Source: Dicyema japonicum (Eukaryota; Dicyemida; Rhombozoa; Dicyemidae). Taken from it: a DNA stretch of 64,000 bases. A model generated the notes under the pieces. That model was given only the letters and a program-made list of their open reading frames with translations, had not been told where the DNA came from and ran no database searches. Position 1 is the stretch's first letter. The number at the start of each line of letters is the position of its first letter. The stretch covers positions 422,811 to 486,810 of the forward strand of contig RDEW01000016.1 of the NCBI GenBank assembly GCA_011109175.1. The letters are read 5' to 3'. Below are positions 24,478-35,457 of the stretch, piece by piece. The position numbers and the translations under genes are program-made.

Positions 24478-24745
24478 ATAACCGTCGTAAATTAAATTTA
24501 TACCAAAGACCAAGGTTAACCAAACTGACTAACTCATTATCCTGACTCGTTCCAGCGTTCCAGAACTTCTCTCCACGTAACGAAGTTGTCCCCGGAGGAA
24601 GAATAGGTGGATCCTCTTGATCCCGAACAGGGATTGGGCGTCTCCTCAGTAAGGTGGATCCAATGATGCCATAGAAGGGACGGAAAATAATTATTGACAA
24701 TAAGCGCCACGTGGCCAATAACTTTAAATAAAATATAAATCAATT
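24478..24745 (-). mobile_element. Jockey/CR1-like LINE 3' end (shared with 53.5 kb)
   Basis: Minus reading ends with TCAGTTTGGTTAACCTTGGT and CTTTGGTATAAATTTAA. The body shares GATTGGGCGTCTCCTCAGTA and AAGTGGATCCAATGA-like blocks with 53700-53790 (one to three differences). The reading frame upstream gives WREVLERWNESG as a C-terminus. Confidence 0.75.
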
Positions 24746-25570
24746 TTTATGATGAAATAAAATTTTATTAAGAAAAGAAAATAGAGTAAACGGTTATTTA
24801 TGACTGCGTGGCTATTCCCTCTCAGGATAGCGAGATTCGCTCGAATAGCCAGCAGCGCTCACGAGGGTCTTCTTTTTGTGTAGCAATCCGATTCCCTAGA
24901 CGACTCAAGAATTCCAGACGTCTCAACGGCGAGTGGAACAAACAAAAAATCCTTGGGTAGGACCACGTACTTTTCCCGTTTCATATTCTCGGCCTTTTCA
25001 GCAGCAGAACAGGCTCCAGAGGCACTCTGGAGTAGGTTGCAAGAGGCAAACGTGTCGGTGCAGGTAACGTCCCAGACAAGAGGTTTCCCTGCTTCAAAAG
25101 GGAAGATTGTCATCCTATCCCGCCCCGCCTGCAAAGGCCGACAGGTTCGACGGCGTCCAAAGCTCGCCTAACGACTTCGTTCAAGGCCATGTGTCTGGGA
25201 AATCACTCTTCCTGCAGAAGATAAGGTATAGGCCAAAACAGTCGACCTTGTCTCCGCATCGGCACGGATGTAGAACGGATCTAATTCCAGTCCCAATGAG
25301 ATTCCAATACGGACGCATTCATCATCCAGGAAGGTACCCAGAACTCCATTGGGGATGGCGTTGAGTCAGGCACCGCTCTCGGAAGACGCCCCCGACGACA
25401 AACAGGCACGGCAATGTTGATTAGATGATACTACCAAATCTTTGAAAGAATTCAGCATATAGCATCGTCCAAGCCCGCTGAGAGAACGAGGAAGGCAGAG
25501 AAAGCTGATAAGTGCGGCCTCACGAGCATGGCCGACGTCCTTGTCGAGAGAATTCAGTATTGAGTGTACA
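24746..25570 (-). mobile_element. LINE C-terminal domain with CxC and WDVTC motifs
   Basis: On the minus strand, in several frames, a domain that follows RT in some metazoan non-LTR elements: LNAIPNGVLGTFLDDE (about 25330-25370), a metal-binding-like CRCGDKVDCFGLYLIFCRKS (25190-25255), LNEVVRRALDAVEPVGLC, FPFEAGKPLVWDVTCTDTF (25040-25100), AEKAENMKREKYVVLPKDF, VPLAVETSG, and finally WLFERISLS...EGIATQS just before 24800. The 3' flank has AATAAAATTTTATT. I recognise the motif order from memory, not from a search. At least three frameshifts show it is dead. Confidence 0.7.
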
Positions 25571-25609
25571 ATCCTCTATTAAAAAATAAATCAATTTTTT
25601 GCAAATTTT

Positions 25610-26115
25610 GAAATGCCAATTTTTTTAGTTTTTTCTGTTTCCTTTATAAGAGAATTCAATATAACAACGTACCGGACCCAGAAAGCGTCTGAGAGTCTAC
25701 AACGCATCGTAGTCCCAATTCTAATATATAATGCAGCCACGTGGGGATTATCAAATAATGAACTTAGTGGACCCAACGCGTTTTACAGAAGGCAAATACG
25801 TGTGGCCATTGGTGACCAATGGTCAAAAAACCTTCAGTGAACAATATATTCACATTACAAGATCTGGAAAACTGTCTCAAACAATCTTCGAAGATCGATG
25901 GCAACCTTTCCTACAACTCCAGTAAATTATGCGATGGAAGTGCATTTCACCAAGGAATCCAAGAAATACAGAGGAAGGCCAAAAATAACCCTTCAGGTTG
26001 TCCTCAACGCGGAGCTAAAAAAATTCAATTCTAAAATCCTACACAGCTCTCGACAACCTACGAAAAGACACGAAACAAGCCTGGAAGAAGTTAGTTGTCC
26101 ACACGTCAAGTGACA
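25610..26115 (+). mobile_element. LINE C-terminal fragment (FHR...GHVLRM type)
   Basis: Plus frames read QRIVVPILIYNAATWGLSNN, RRQIRVAIGDQWSKN, LSQTIFEDRW, EVHFTKESKKYRGRPKITL and a lysine-rich end, in the same order as the 17.1-17.5 kb copy but on the opposite strand. Frameshifts break it into three frames. Confidence 0.75.
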
Positions 26116-26814
26116 CTTAAGAGGAATCTTAGCATAGTTATTATTTCTCGACAGTGCTTTTAATAATAATTAGGGATATAAACACTCCACGTGTTTCATA
26201 AATCTGAAACACTTGCCCGGCCTGCCAATGAAGTGATTGTAGAAAGTTTGCTGTCGTTTTGACGTTTTTCGATGATCTATGGTAAGGTGGTTGTGTATTT
26301 GTTACCGACTGGAATCATCTCCATGGTGTAATATGTCCTCTGTCGCAGATCATATCGAACCATGACTCGGAAGAGTATCTAATTTCAGCTTCATACACTC
26401 AACGCAGGAAGGTTATTCCTGTTAGAATTCCTTAGCCTCCCCAATACAATTGTCTCTGCCCTACGTCCTCCATTGAGAAAGATATCTTTTAAAGAGACAG
26501 CTTCTATTCTCAGATTTCCGTAAACCTGTCGGAGCACATCCATTTCAAGAGAGCATTTCCATTGTAGAACTTCACGATGAACTTCGATCTTGACGGGTTT
26601 AAAACCGGAAATTTCATGGCCCTAAATCCCAGTCGATTGGCCAGTCGGGGACCCAACGGTCCGGTCCACAGGATCGGGATGATTTTATATTGGCAATCTC
26701 CGTCGCAACTTCAGTGTGAGTTATGATAGGTGAGCTTGATTTCTTTGGTCTTGTGGATGCAGCTCAGGAATTTCTAGTGACTGATCCCAGCATAATATTT
26801 CATAAGTTTGTTCA
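26116..26814. other. No recognised gene
   Basis: Between two LINE fragments. It may be the decayed middle of the 26.8-28.0 kb element. One CACGTG lies at 26188-26193. Confidence 0.35.
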
Positions 26815-28030
26815 ATTCATGTTGGTTTTTCTGTTCTGAGTTTGTGCACTGCTTTGTCCTTACTTTTCATTCCACATGATTTCTTTTCCATTTTGATTTG
26901 TTTTCCCATCTTTCTTTGTGATGCTTTGAGTTTCTCGGTGATAGTATCACTGAGGTTCTTGATTTGATTTCTCCGCCGGACATAAGAAAGAGATTCTTTC
27001 AAGAGGGTACCTCTCTTTGATAAAATTTTTATCTCCGATCCAGATTTTTGTCGTAGCGTTTGAGAGAGCATTTTATAATAAATAGTTTTCTGCCCAATAA
27101 GATCTCCTCGATTAAGCACTTGACAGCTTCATCAATTGATTTGAACAGTTCAGCATCAAAGTTTTGTAGTATTGTGTCGGTGAAGTTGGCGTATCCCTCC
27201 CAATTGGGCCTCTTGTAATTGAAAAAGGACAGTTTTGTCCATGCGTGGAAAGGCTTTCTTGATCCTGATGATGATTGGATTGTGATCCGATCGTATCTAT
27301 GACCATGAGATGGCCGAGGATAAGTTAGCCGTGGATACTGTAAGGTCCGGAGAGGTAAAACGTTCGTCATCCTTATAAAAGGTCCTAGTGTGGATCTTCG
27401 GGTTGTTAATAGACAAGGCAGAGAGTTGTTCTAATAGGGACCGTCCTCTGGGATTTAAGCCAAGTTTGGTGTTTTGCACATAAATCTCCACATATTATTA
27501 GGTTCTTTAATTTGGATAGCTCTGAGAGGTCCGGGTTGAATCTCTTTGGACAGGACGGAGGTGGTGGGACATATATGTTGGCAATGATGGTCCAGATATC
27601 TCTGATACGCCGTCTTGAATTGTCGCCTTGAGGTCATCTGTATAATGCAAACCGTTTTTGATAATGAGCAGGAGACCCCAGTCAATCGGTTTAACCGATC
27701 CACGCGGATGCAGTTGTATCCCGGGAAGGAGAGAGATATGGAGGGAGGTGTCAATATGGTTTCTTGGATGGCAGCCACATCGATATTTTGTTTTTTTGAG
27801 GTATATCCGTAACTCTAGTATTTTCCCTCTTATTCCATTGACGTTCAGTTGCAGTATGAGGCCCTGGATTAAGCTTCACATCGCCTGAAAGTAAGATGGC
27901 TTCGGGAGTTGTCGTCTGGCAACGGATCCAGATGGGGGAGAGTGGTCCTTTTTCGAGTAGGGAAACACCTGACGCCACCGTTATAAGTGGACCACATAAC
28001 GTCAATCTCGCATGTTACCATTTTGAAAAT
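26815..28030 (-). mobile_element. Jockey/CR1-like LINE, 5' half with 2A-like start and APE endonuclease
   Basis: Minus strand, 5' to 3': ILLSGDVKLNPGP (27855-27900), which resembles the 2A-like motif known at the start of some APE-type LINE ORFs but with K where 2A has E. Then endonuclease pieces: NGIRGKILELRIYLKK, AAIQETILTPP with SFPGYNCIRVDRLNR (27720-27778), NPRGRSLLEQLSALSINNP and SPDLTVSTANLS (27300-27450), FHAWTKLSFFNYKRPNWEGY (27180-27250), then basic pre-RT sequence to 26820. Several frameshifts are present and the RT itself is missing. Confidence 0.8.
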
Positions 28031-28079
28031 TCTGATAAATATATTACAAATCGATTCAAATTCCTGTAATTCTAATTAA

Positions 28080-28180
28080 AATAATTTAAATAATTCCAAT
28101 ATTTAATATTTTCTGTGCTTAACACGTGATAATTAATTTGGTTTTACCGTGGTCTTGGGTTGTTAATAAATAACAAATTT
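28080..28180 (+). mobile_element. LINE 3' terminus fragment
   Basis: AACACGTGATAATTAATTTG, GTTTTACCGTGGTCTTGGG and TTGTTAATAAATAA match the 3' end at 15696-15745 nearly base for base, including the CACGTG just after the stop codon position. Only the terminus is present. Confidence 0.75.
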
Positions 28181-28186
28181 CTAGGC

Positions 28187-28246
28187 ACTATTGGTTAGTT
28201 AAGTAACCCCGGTCTCACTAACTTGTAGGAGGCCAGGCACTTAGAA
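28187..28246 (-). mobile_element. LINE 3' terminus fragment (GTTAGTGAG type)
   Basis: Minus reading GCCTCCTACAAGTTAGTGAG followed by ACCGGGGTTACTTAACTAAC, the same terminus as 3255-3330. Confidence 0.65.
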
Positions 28247-28264
28247 ATAATTTATTAGGGATAT

Positions 28265-28543
28265 TCACAAAAGACGATTTATTAAGTAGTCTCGTCCAAA
28301 TCTTACTTCCCTTGAACATCTAGAATCACTGCTACCTGTAATATCACAAAGCATGAAAGCTAAAGAAAAGCCTGAAAGACAAATAAAAACTATGTGTTGA
28401 GCTATATCCACTTGAGACCCAAGAAAGTGGAAATAAAGGAGCTGTAACCAATAGTCTAGCAAATCGGTTAAAGGGTCAAACGATACTACTACGACGTAAT
28501 ACAATAAAATGAAACAAAATATCCAAATAAAACTAATAATCAT
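28265..28543 (-). CDS. Hypothetical small membrane protein directly behind SLC12A9
   Basis: Not recognised. An uninterrupted 92-codon frame starts with ATG 5 nt after the SLC12A9 stop codon on the same strand. The N-terminus (MIISFIWIFCFILLYYVVVV) and the region 58-77 are hydrophobic enough for two membrane spans, and the C-terminus is charged (SREVRFGRDYLINRLL). Because the sequence is AT-rich, hydrophobic codons arise easily by chance, so this may just be the SLC12A9 3' UTR. The close spacing resembles the 58.38 kb pair. Confidence 0.3.
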   Translation of the reverse strand: MIISFIWIFCFILLYYVVVVSFDPLTDLLDYWLQLLYFHFLGSQVDIAQHIVFICLSGFSLAFMLCDITGSSDSRCSREVRFGRDYLINRLL

Positions 28544-28548
28544 TGTAA

Positions 28549-31347
28549 TCAGAATTGAGTGGTAGTGACGACAGAGTTCCCATACAACAAAATGGCATAT
28601 TTAACATCCTTTGTAAGTTCATTCAGGACCTCATAGTAATTCTCATAATCACACTCACGTTTAGGCGGTTTTGGGAGTTGAATCAAATTCGCAATAACTG
28701 AAGACTGATTGCTCAAAATAAGGTGAACAATCCCCTCCAAATTCCGTCTTCCGTCGGTCTCTAATAGACCACGTGCGCTGTAGTACTCCTCTTCTGGGAC
28801 CCAACTACTTTTACAAGAACGCCTACCAGACGCTAGCTCTGATCCTCAAATTCGAAAAAAGCACACTTGAAGCCTTCTCCTCCTTCAAAAAGTCAATCCC
28901 CGACGGCAGGAACACCCTGATCTTAGCCTTCGGTCCCACCTTCCAGGCCATCTTGAACACACAACCCATCTGCAGCAAGAAGTTGATATTGGGATTGCTC
29001 TGGAATTCATAGGAGCACACTTTGGCTCCAAAAAAGTCCAAAGCCCATAGATTTATGATATCACCGGTGGTCTCTGAGACCTCAAAGTCAGTAAAATTTC
29101 GGAAGAGACAAATGCTTTTCTATCAATAAGCCACCATGGTACCTCCATAGCGATTAATTGATTCACTGTGCTGATGTACTCCCCAATTCCAGTCCACGTG
29201 CTCCCTGAACCGTACAAGCGGTTGTCTTCTAAACCGAATTTTTGTGACAATGGCGATTTGGGGGACATTGGAGTAAAGAAACCAAGGGCGATAATGTTGG
29301 GCTTCATAGCTCCTAGACCAGAGAGCAGGGTCACGTGGTAGATCCCCTCAGAGAGTGAAGAAGACACTGTGAGCTCAGGGAACGCCTTTACATTCAGTTT
29401 TTGGATGTACTTCTCCCACAAATCAACTTGCTAACATCACAGACTACCAAACCTGGAGAGGAATGTGGGATAATTCAGATAAGTCTCCCACAAACACGTG
29501 GGAAATGATAAACAGTCCACTCTTCTTCAGCATATTCATACACATTATAACAGAGTCCGACTTTAAGGGGGAAGCAACAAAAAGCAAAATCTGAGGTCTC
29601 CAGAACTTAATGTGGTACTTCTGGGTGTCCAACTTGAGCAAGTACTTGCGCACGTGGTGAAAGATCAGAGCCTGTCCTATGTGACCCCATCCAGTTTCAA
29701 AGTTCCTGGCGTACAGAAGCACAGTGAGGACTACAAAGACGCCAATGCAGATCCCTGAGTAAAGTGGGCTGACCACAACCATCATGCAGGCACATGAGGA
29801 CATACCTACCACGCATGTACTCCAGTGGAAACACTTGAAAGAGGGTCTACTAAGCCCATGGATTACCTGAAGTTAGGAGCAGAAGCAACATCCAGCAGGA
29901 AACAGGAGAGATTCAAGGCGAAATAGCAGATGAGGAAGATTGTAGTCGAAAGAGGGGCTATGGCATCCAAAGAACCTATCAACATGAACAACTTCAGTAA
30001 AAAATGGAAAAACCTGAACGAGAATATATGACACCACAACACTCCCAAGAGGATTGCCGAAAAAGACCGCCTTTTCTACGCCGGAAAAAATGTTCCCTTT
30101 CTATTCAAAATACCTAGAGTACAAAAAATCCGGTCATCTGCAATCGCCTTTAAAATGCGGGTCCCTCCAAAGAAGGAAGCCAAGGAGGCTGAGACACACG
30201 TGGCAAACTGTCCCACAGTGACCAACCAAGGTACCAGATTCACATCTTTCATATAATTGTAGTTATTCTGTAACAGAAACCCGCATCACGGAAAACTAAA
30301 CCTGTCGCATGAACATCCAGTCAGGACCACCAAAAGAAGATAAAGGACAGCCACAGAAACGCAGGAAACCAGGGTCCCTACTGGGATGCTGTATGACGGA
30401 TTTATAAGTTCCCCTGGATTGACTAGGAGGGCTACCGGATAAATTGGCCCCGTTCGTAATCCCAGTCATCCCCGTGAAGAAGACAGCGAAGATTATCCCG
30501 AAAGAAGTCCACGGTGTCCACGGAATAGTGTAATCCGCGGAATAATTAGCTACCAGTAAAAAATAAATCACCACCGTGAAGTTATCACGGCAAGTCCTGG
30601 CCTTAATACCCGTAAAATTACCATAGACGTTTGCAATGTGGTCAGCCGGATAAACAATTCCGTTATTCCGCGGGATCAGCACAGCCATAGGCCTCTGGAA
30701 GACGAAAGAGATCACCACGGAAGAAACACACACACGGCGAATCTATTGACCACAAACCACCACCAGAAGTATCACATTGGTCACTCTGCTGAATAGTCTC
30801 CCCCCAACAAGGGAGACAATTAGGCAGAATCCGGCAATGTAGGTGGCGTACAAATAGGTCTCCCATCTCCCGTTGCCTAGATAACGGACAAAATTACCTG
30901 TTATTAAGTATTTTCCGTAATTATGGAACAGAACCTCCACCGCAGAAATCACGTAAAGGCTGGTGGCCACCACCTGGCCCAAATAGAGCATGATTCCGAT
31001 GACCCCACCAAGTTCTGGCCCCAGGGTCCGGCTCACCATATCTGTCAAAGTAAGTGGACTGGGATACAGTATGTTCCGCCGCCACGGATCATTCCGTTGG
31101 TAGAGATGGCGCAGATCGAGAAAACCGTGAGGATCACGATAACAAAAGAGATACCGACTTGGAGAAGGGAGTAGCCGATTCCGTTATTTCCAACGGCGTA
31201 TCCTGAGTGAACCGAAGGAGTACCTATTCTGAGAAAGATCATTGTGCTGAGCATTCCCAGGGTCACAGGTGAATAGACTCCGCCAAATGTTCCCAGACGA
31301 GACTGATCCTGTTGTCCAGAAGAAATCAAGGGATAAACCTCTTCCAT
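28549..31347 (-). CDS. SLC12A9: Solute carrier family 12 member 9 (cation-chloride cotransporter family)
   Basis: SLC12A9 is a divergent multi-pass member of the cation-chloride cotransporters. From ATG 31347: GGVYSPVTLGMLSTMIFLRIG (TM1), [29 protein letters not shown], the TMs of VATSLYVISAVEVL, GITNGANLSGELINPSYSIPVGTL, FATCVSASLASFFGGTRIL, DAIAPLSTTIFLICYFALN, then the long cytoplasmic tail: GWGHIGQALIFHHVRKYLLK, FWRPQILLFV, GLGAMKPNIIALGF and a final YGNSVVTTTQF. The order fits SLC12A9 rather than KCC or NKCC. Introns: 31203-31223, 31042-31067, 30414-30435, 30281-30301, 30097-30113, 29992-30013, 29847-29866, 29431-29452, 29120-29142 and 28805-28826 (17-26 nt). The one at 30281-30301 ends GG where AG is expected. 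Near 30736-30760 the join between LLVVV and FAVCVSS is out of frame for any GT-AG intron. Otherwise complete. Confidence 0.92.
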
Positions 31348-31989
31348 TAATATAAGAATTAATTTGAATTCTAAAAGTTTTATTATTTCTTGATTTTTTA
31401 AATTAAAATATTTTTAAATAATTTACAAATTTATTCTAAATAAAAATATTTTGTGGTCAACAAGGTTTCATTATTATCCCCTTAATTTTCTTTCAATAAA
31501 GGAAAAATTATCGAGATAAAAAATCGTGCATTTTTATGTTTCGATTTGTATGTCACTGCGTGAAAATTCCTAAAATATCAATTAGACTCGCATATCTACG
31601 ACCCAGATATTAACAGTTTGAAAATTAAATAGCATTCTTTAATATTCTGCAAGTAAACTGTTGGCCACGTGTCCTATGATCTAACACAGGGTCACCCTCG
31701 TTAATTAGATGTCTCCTCAATACTCTTCTCTGACGGTCCTTACGAGGATCTTCGGTCGCGGATTTTTGCACCTTTCCTCTACTGCCAATCAGTATTTCCT
31801 GATTTGTGTGGATGTACTTCTGAGAGGTATTCTGTTGAATTTTCATGTGAAATTAAGTCACCATGCCTATTTTTTCGATATTTCGGTTTTCAGCAACTTT
31901 GGACTGCACTTGTCCTGTAGTTGTGTATTGATGAGGTTAAAGTGCACTTGTTCTGTACGTATGAGTGAGGTGACACTTTGAAGCCTTGT
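31348..31989. other. SLC12A9 upstream region
   Basis: AT-rich 5' flank. A 73-codon, charged minus-strand frame (31625-31846) is not recognised. No core promoter element stands out. CACGTG at 31666-31671. Confidence 0.4.
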
Positions 31990-33450
31990 TATTGATGACT
32001 TACTCCAAATTTAATTGGGGCCTTCGTGGACCGCAAAAAATTACGTTGCCCCTTTGTCTGATTCGATTATCGACAAATTGGCGGAATTATTGCGCGAAAT
32101 CACTGGGTTAAAAAAAGTCTCATCTAATTAAGTGATCGTGAGGTCGAAACCGGCGGAGATGAGCATTTTGAACCGCTTGGCAGGGTCAAGTCTTTTCGTG
32201 TCTTAGGTGATTTCCGATTTTTTGAGAAAGGTTTGTAAAGGAGCTGGTCACCGCTTTCATCAATTTTCGTTGTCGTTCAAGCAGAAGTGGTCATAGACTT
32301 AAATTAGAACCGATCACGTTATTTGGGGGCTTCCTGGAAGAACTGGAAATGGTCACTGAGGCATCTAGCATTGCTTCCAAGGCTTTTGAAACTATTTGTG
32401 TCATTCTTTTCATCGCAGTTGGTTTTCCACATGTTGGGGAAAGTAAGTCCCTCGTCAAGCATGACTCCCAGGATGTTTGGTGTGGCATTGATGGAGACAA
32501 TCACGTTTTTGGAGAGGATTCTCGGTTTGATGTTAAGTCCCTTTTTTACACGTGGAGTTGCAAAAGACTTGGTTGAGAAAACTTTATTTGAGCAAACCAT
32601 GGAATCAGAGTACAAGCATTTCGTGTATGACCCCGACGTAGATTCCATGTTGTATTTCACTTGGCCTTATCTGTCGTTCAGGAAGTTGACCAGCCACAGT
32701 TTTATATTTGTGGAGGATGTCCTCGTCAAAAGTAATTTCCTTGGTAAAGAGTCGCCTCGCATATATCGATCGATACCAGGACAGACCTTTGATGTGGCTT
32801 ACGTTGAAATCTACCGGGGTAGAAGAAGTCGTGCTGATGTGTTTGTCAAGGATCCTGAAGAGGGAAATGAATTCGGTCGGTAAGAGAATATCCTCGTGGA
32901 TCGGTTTGGTTTGAGTACGGGTATTTTTCCATAATTCTTGGGTGACATTAGTGTGGATATGCTCACATAGGAGTTATCAGTTGGGGTACCCTGGTACCCG
33001 GAGACCGATGTGCCTCATTTCTACGATGATAAAGTCAGAGCTTTCCAGTGATTGATCTCTTAGGTTTAATCACTTTTGGATAGCTTCCTCCAACGTTTCA
33101 TGCTTTTGTCTTTGATGTATGACAACCTCTTCATAAGAACATGAATATGTCAACATTATGTGGCCTCTCCTCAGACAATTTTGTGATTTGCTCATTTGCT
33201 TTATTTTCTGCCAAGGTGTCGGGAGGAATTGTCTCCATTGGTCCTTGCATTACAGATAATCTTGGACAGACGGTGAACTTCCAATAACCTATAGCATTGG
33301 CTGATCCTTTTCAATTGGGGAGGTCAGTTGATTAGCGACACACCGCCAGATTAGCGGGGCCAAAGATGAGGATGTTATAAAGAGGTCGTGTGATAATGGT
33401 ATACTAGTAAGCCTCCTCCAAGTTTCTCCTGTCAGTCACGTTGACTTACC
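31990..33450 (-). mobile_element. Degenerate LINE reverse transcriptase region
   Basis: The minus frame 32660-32319 reads CSNKVFSTKSFATPRVKKG and NATPNILGVMLDEGLTFPN, the block after the polymerase motif in Jockey/CR1-like RTs (compare KILGVTLDTHLCLSPH at 15255-15290). Sequence above it to about 33450 is the same strand's earlier RT in broken frames (VLVSIDI near 32810). Stops and shifts are frequent; boundaries are approximate. Confidence 0.6.
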
Positions 33451-33653
33451 GAATAGCCAGGGAACTTTGGGGTAGACATCTCTGTCCATCCTGTCTGGAG
33501 GATGAAGATATTGTGCCTTTTGGGAAAATGACAAAAGAGGATAACCTCATGAATTACGTAAGCGTGCAAGGAGGAAAGTTGTATGGAAAAACTTCTGGAG
33601 GGGATAGTATAGGGTACGATATAACCGAAACCCTAAGGAAAACGGGGGAGTGA
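33441..33653 (+). CDS. Unknown short ORF with a CPSC motif
   Basis: Not recognised. The 70-codon frame has HLCPSCLEDEDIVPFGKM near its start and ends YDITETLRKTGE. Codon content looks more protein-like than its surroundings, but the ORF touches a decayed LINE and could be a transposon piece. No introns or partner domains could be assigned. Confidence 0.25.
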   Translation: MTYRIARELWGRHLCPSCLEDEDIVPFGKMTKEDNLMNYVSVQGGKLYGKTSGGDSIGYDITETLRKTGE

Positions 33654-33759
33654 ATTTAACAAACTTATTCCGTAGGAATAGATAATTCGGTGTTTCCTTC
33701 ATATTTAGGACACGTGGGAATTATATGGATGTATTTAACACCGTCATAGCCAGAATGAA

Positions 33760-33960
33760 ATAATTCAGGTGATCCCGGCCTCCCGCAGCAGTCTTCGCAT
33801 ACTCGGACATGAAGGAAGTGCCTTCCGAGGGGGTACTCTTCTGGGTGGTTATTGACTAATGGCCCTTATGGATATAAGTGAGGATTATATCTGGTTCCAC
33901 TGGAGATGGTGAAGCACACGACGACGCTAACAATTTAATCTACCTGGAGCCAAAAGGGAA
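33760..33960 (-). mobile_element. LINE 3' end fragment
   Basis: In minus orientation a C-terminus HFLHVRVCEDCCGRPGSP runs into GGGATCACCTGAATTATTTC, the position where other copies have the RIGIT-stop and 3' UTR. Short and damaged. Confidence 0.5.
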
Positions 33961-34289
33961 GAGAAGAACAGAAGAAACAAACAAAGGTCTTAAATTCAAG
34001 TAGCCACATAGCGCCACACTAACGTTGACACCACGTGGCATAGTTGGCATATTTTAAATGCCATAATTCAGTTGGTTCCCATATGCCATTTTTTACTTTT
34101 AATTAATTATTTTAATAAAAATAAAATATTAAACTCGTGTAAGAATACTATGTCACATGCGCTGTTGATGACTATGCGCTAGGCGTTAAATATAGTTTTT
34201 ACAGATTTCATAGGAATTAATTACGCTGCGGATAACACTTCTTTTAACGTGGAAGTAGTGACTATTGCAAAGATCCTCCATCTTATTCA
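33961..34289. other. Intergenic
   Basis: AT-rich spacer. CACGTG at 34032-34037. Nothing else seen. Confidence 0.4.
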
Positions 34290-34540
34290 TCCAAGGTGAG
34301 TCTGGTTATGGAGTGCTTTGGTAAAAACTTTTATCTCTTTTTCATTGTCCATGCAAATCGCAAGCTTGTTATTTCCATTTGGATCTGTACGGTAAATTTT
34401 GTTGCTAATCATCATGAACCCCGCGAATCGTTCTGGCTAAGACAACGCATCGGGATTGCCGTATTACGTGGAAACATATACGCAATCCTATGCAAAGGAT
34501 TAATTAAGTCCTTTTTAAATAAATTGTTTTCCCTCTAAAA
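34290..34540 (+). mobile_element. Fragment of the WDVTC-type LINE C-terminus
   Basis: The plus frame ends HEPRESFWLRQRIGIAVLRG then NIYAILCKG, matching FWLRQRIGVAILRGNSFAI at 51890-51950 and the SWFRERISLAIVKGNSMAI inside the foldback element. About 40 residues are recognisable. Confidence 0.65.
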
Positions 34541-35307
34541 AAATCAAAAAATCATCATTAATTTTTTTGATTTTTGTAAGAGTCGAAATTTATTATGTTT
34601 GTTGGGAATTTTAATTGCCTGGTCTTTAAGGATGTGTTCGATTATTTGATATTCATCTGAACATTTTACGCAACCAATTATTGCAGGCATCCTTAGATTT
34701 ACGATTTTTTTCGCGAAAGTGCTATTATATTTTTGGCTACGTCACACCACGCTATAATTGGCCAGGCTTTTTGTGATATTGATTGACACATGATTGGTTG
34801 CTCGTATTGCATAGTTGCTCACACTGCGCGCGACAGAAAATAACTCTTCCGTGGAAAATGGCATTTTATGACAAAAAATTGCCCTATCATAACTTTGTTG
34901 CCTTGATTTTCATTATTTGTTTAATTTTTCGCAATAAAATCAATCATGACTTTCTTTGATAGTCTGTATGTTAACTTGAGTAGATCCATCTTGCACTTGA
35001 AAGGTAGGAATCTAATGATCGCGGTCATAGGCGTTTTCTTTATTTTCAAGACATGCAAGATTCCATCCTTACTTAGGGAAATATCCGATTTTCCTTCCAC
35101 ATCAGACAGAAACTGAAACAACATACACTCAATCTATGGACAATCAAAGTAACCCTTCCCCAATTTAGTTCGACTAATAATATCTTCTTGTTTGCGGGCC
35201 TCAGGTGAATTTTATATTCTTACACGTTATCATTACTTTTTTGTCCTCTAAAACTCCGAGGTACCGACAGCTTTCGTGCCCATCTAGATATTTCACTTCA
35301 TTCATGG
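34541..35307. other. Intergenic, nothing recognised
   Basis: A 67-codon minus frame at 34921-35124 (EGKSDISLSKDGILHVLK) looks faintly protein-like but has no support. Confidence 0.35.
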
Positions 35308-35457
35308 ATTCCGGGTGGCATAGTGGTTAGGTGTCGGGATAAAGTGGCTTAGGTTACGGGTTCGATTCTCGCTGCTGTTCACCTGGTGGAAGGTTCCACG
35401 CATCTACGATGCTAAAAGGGCTGACGAGTGACGCCGTCATCAGTGAGGATTCACTGA
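35308..35457 (+). repeat. tRNA-derived SINE with intact A and B boxes, 3'-truncated
   Basis: The clearest tRNA-like head of the family: A-box TGGCATAGTGG at 35316-35326 and B-box GGGTTCGATTC at 35358-35368, spaced as in a Pol III type 2 promoter. Then CTCGCTGCTGTTCACC, GGAAGGTTCCACGCATCTAC, the core GAGTGACGCCGTCATCAGTG and a GATTCACTGA half-hairpin, where it stops. Confidence 0.88.

Noticed and set aside
32323-32883. A 186-codon plus-strand frame as a host gene
   Set aside because: It lies antisense to a recognisable LINE RT block (ILGVMLDEGLTF) on the minus strand.
35308-35385. A functional tRNA gene
   Set aside because: A and B boxes are good, but the acceptor and anticodon stems do not pair properly, and the head is joined to the SINE core found in eight other places.
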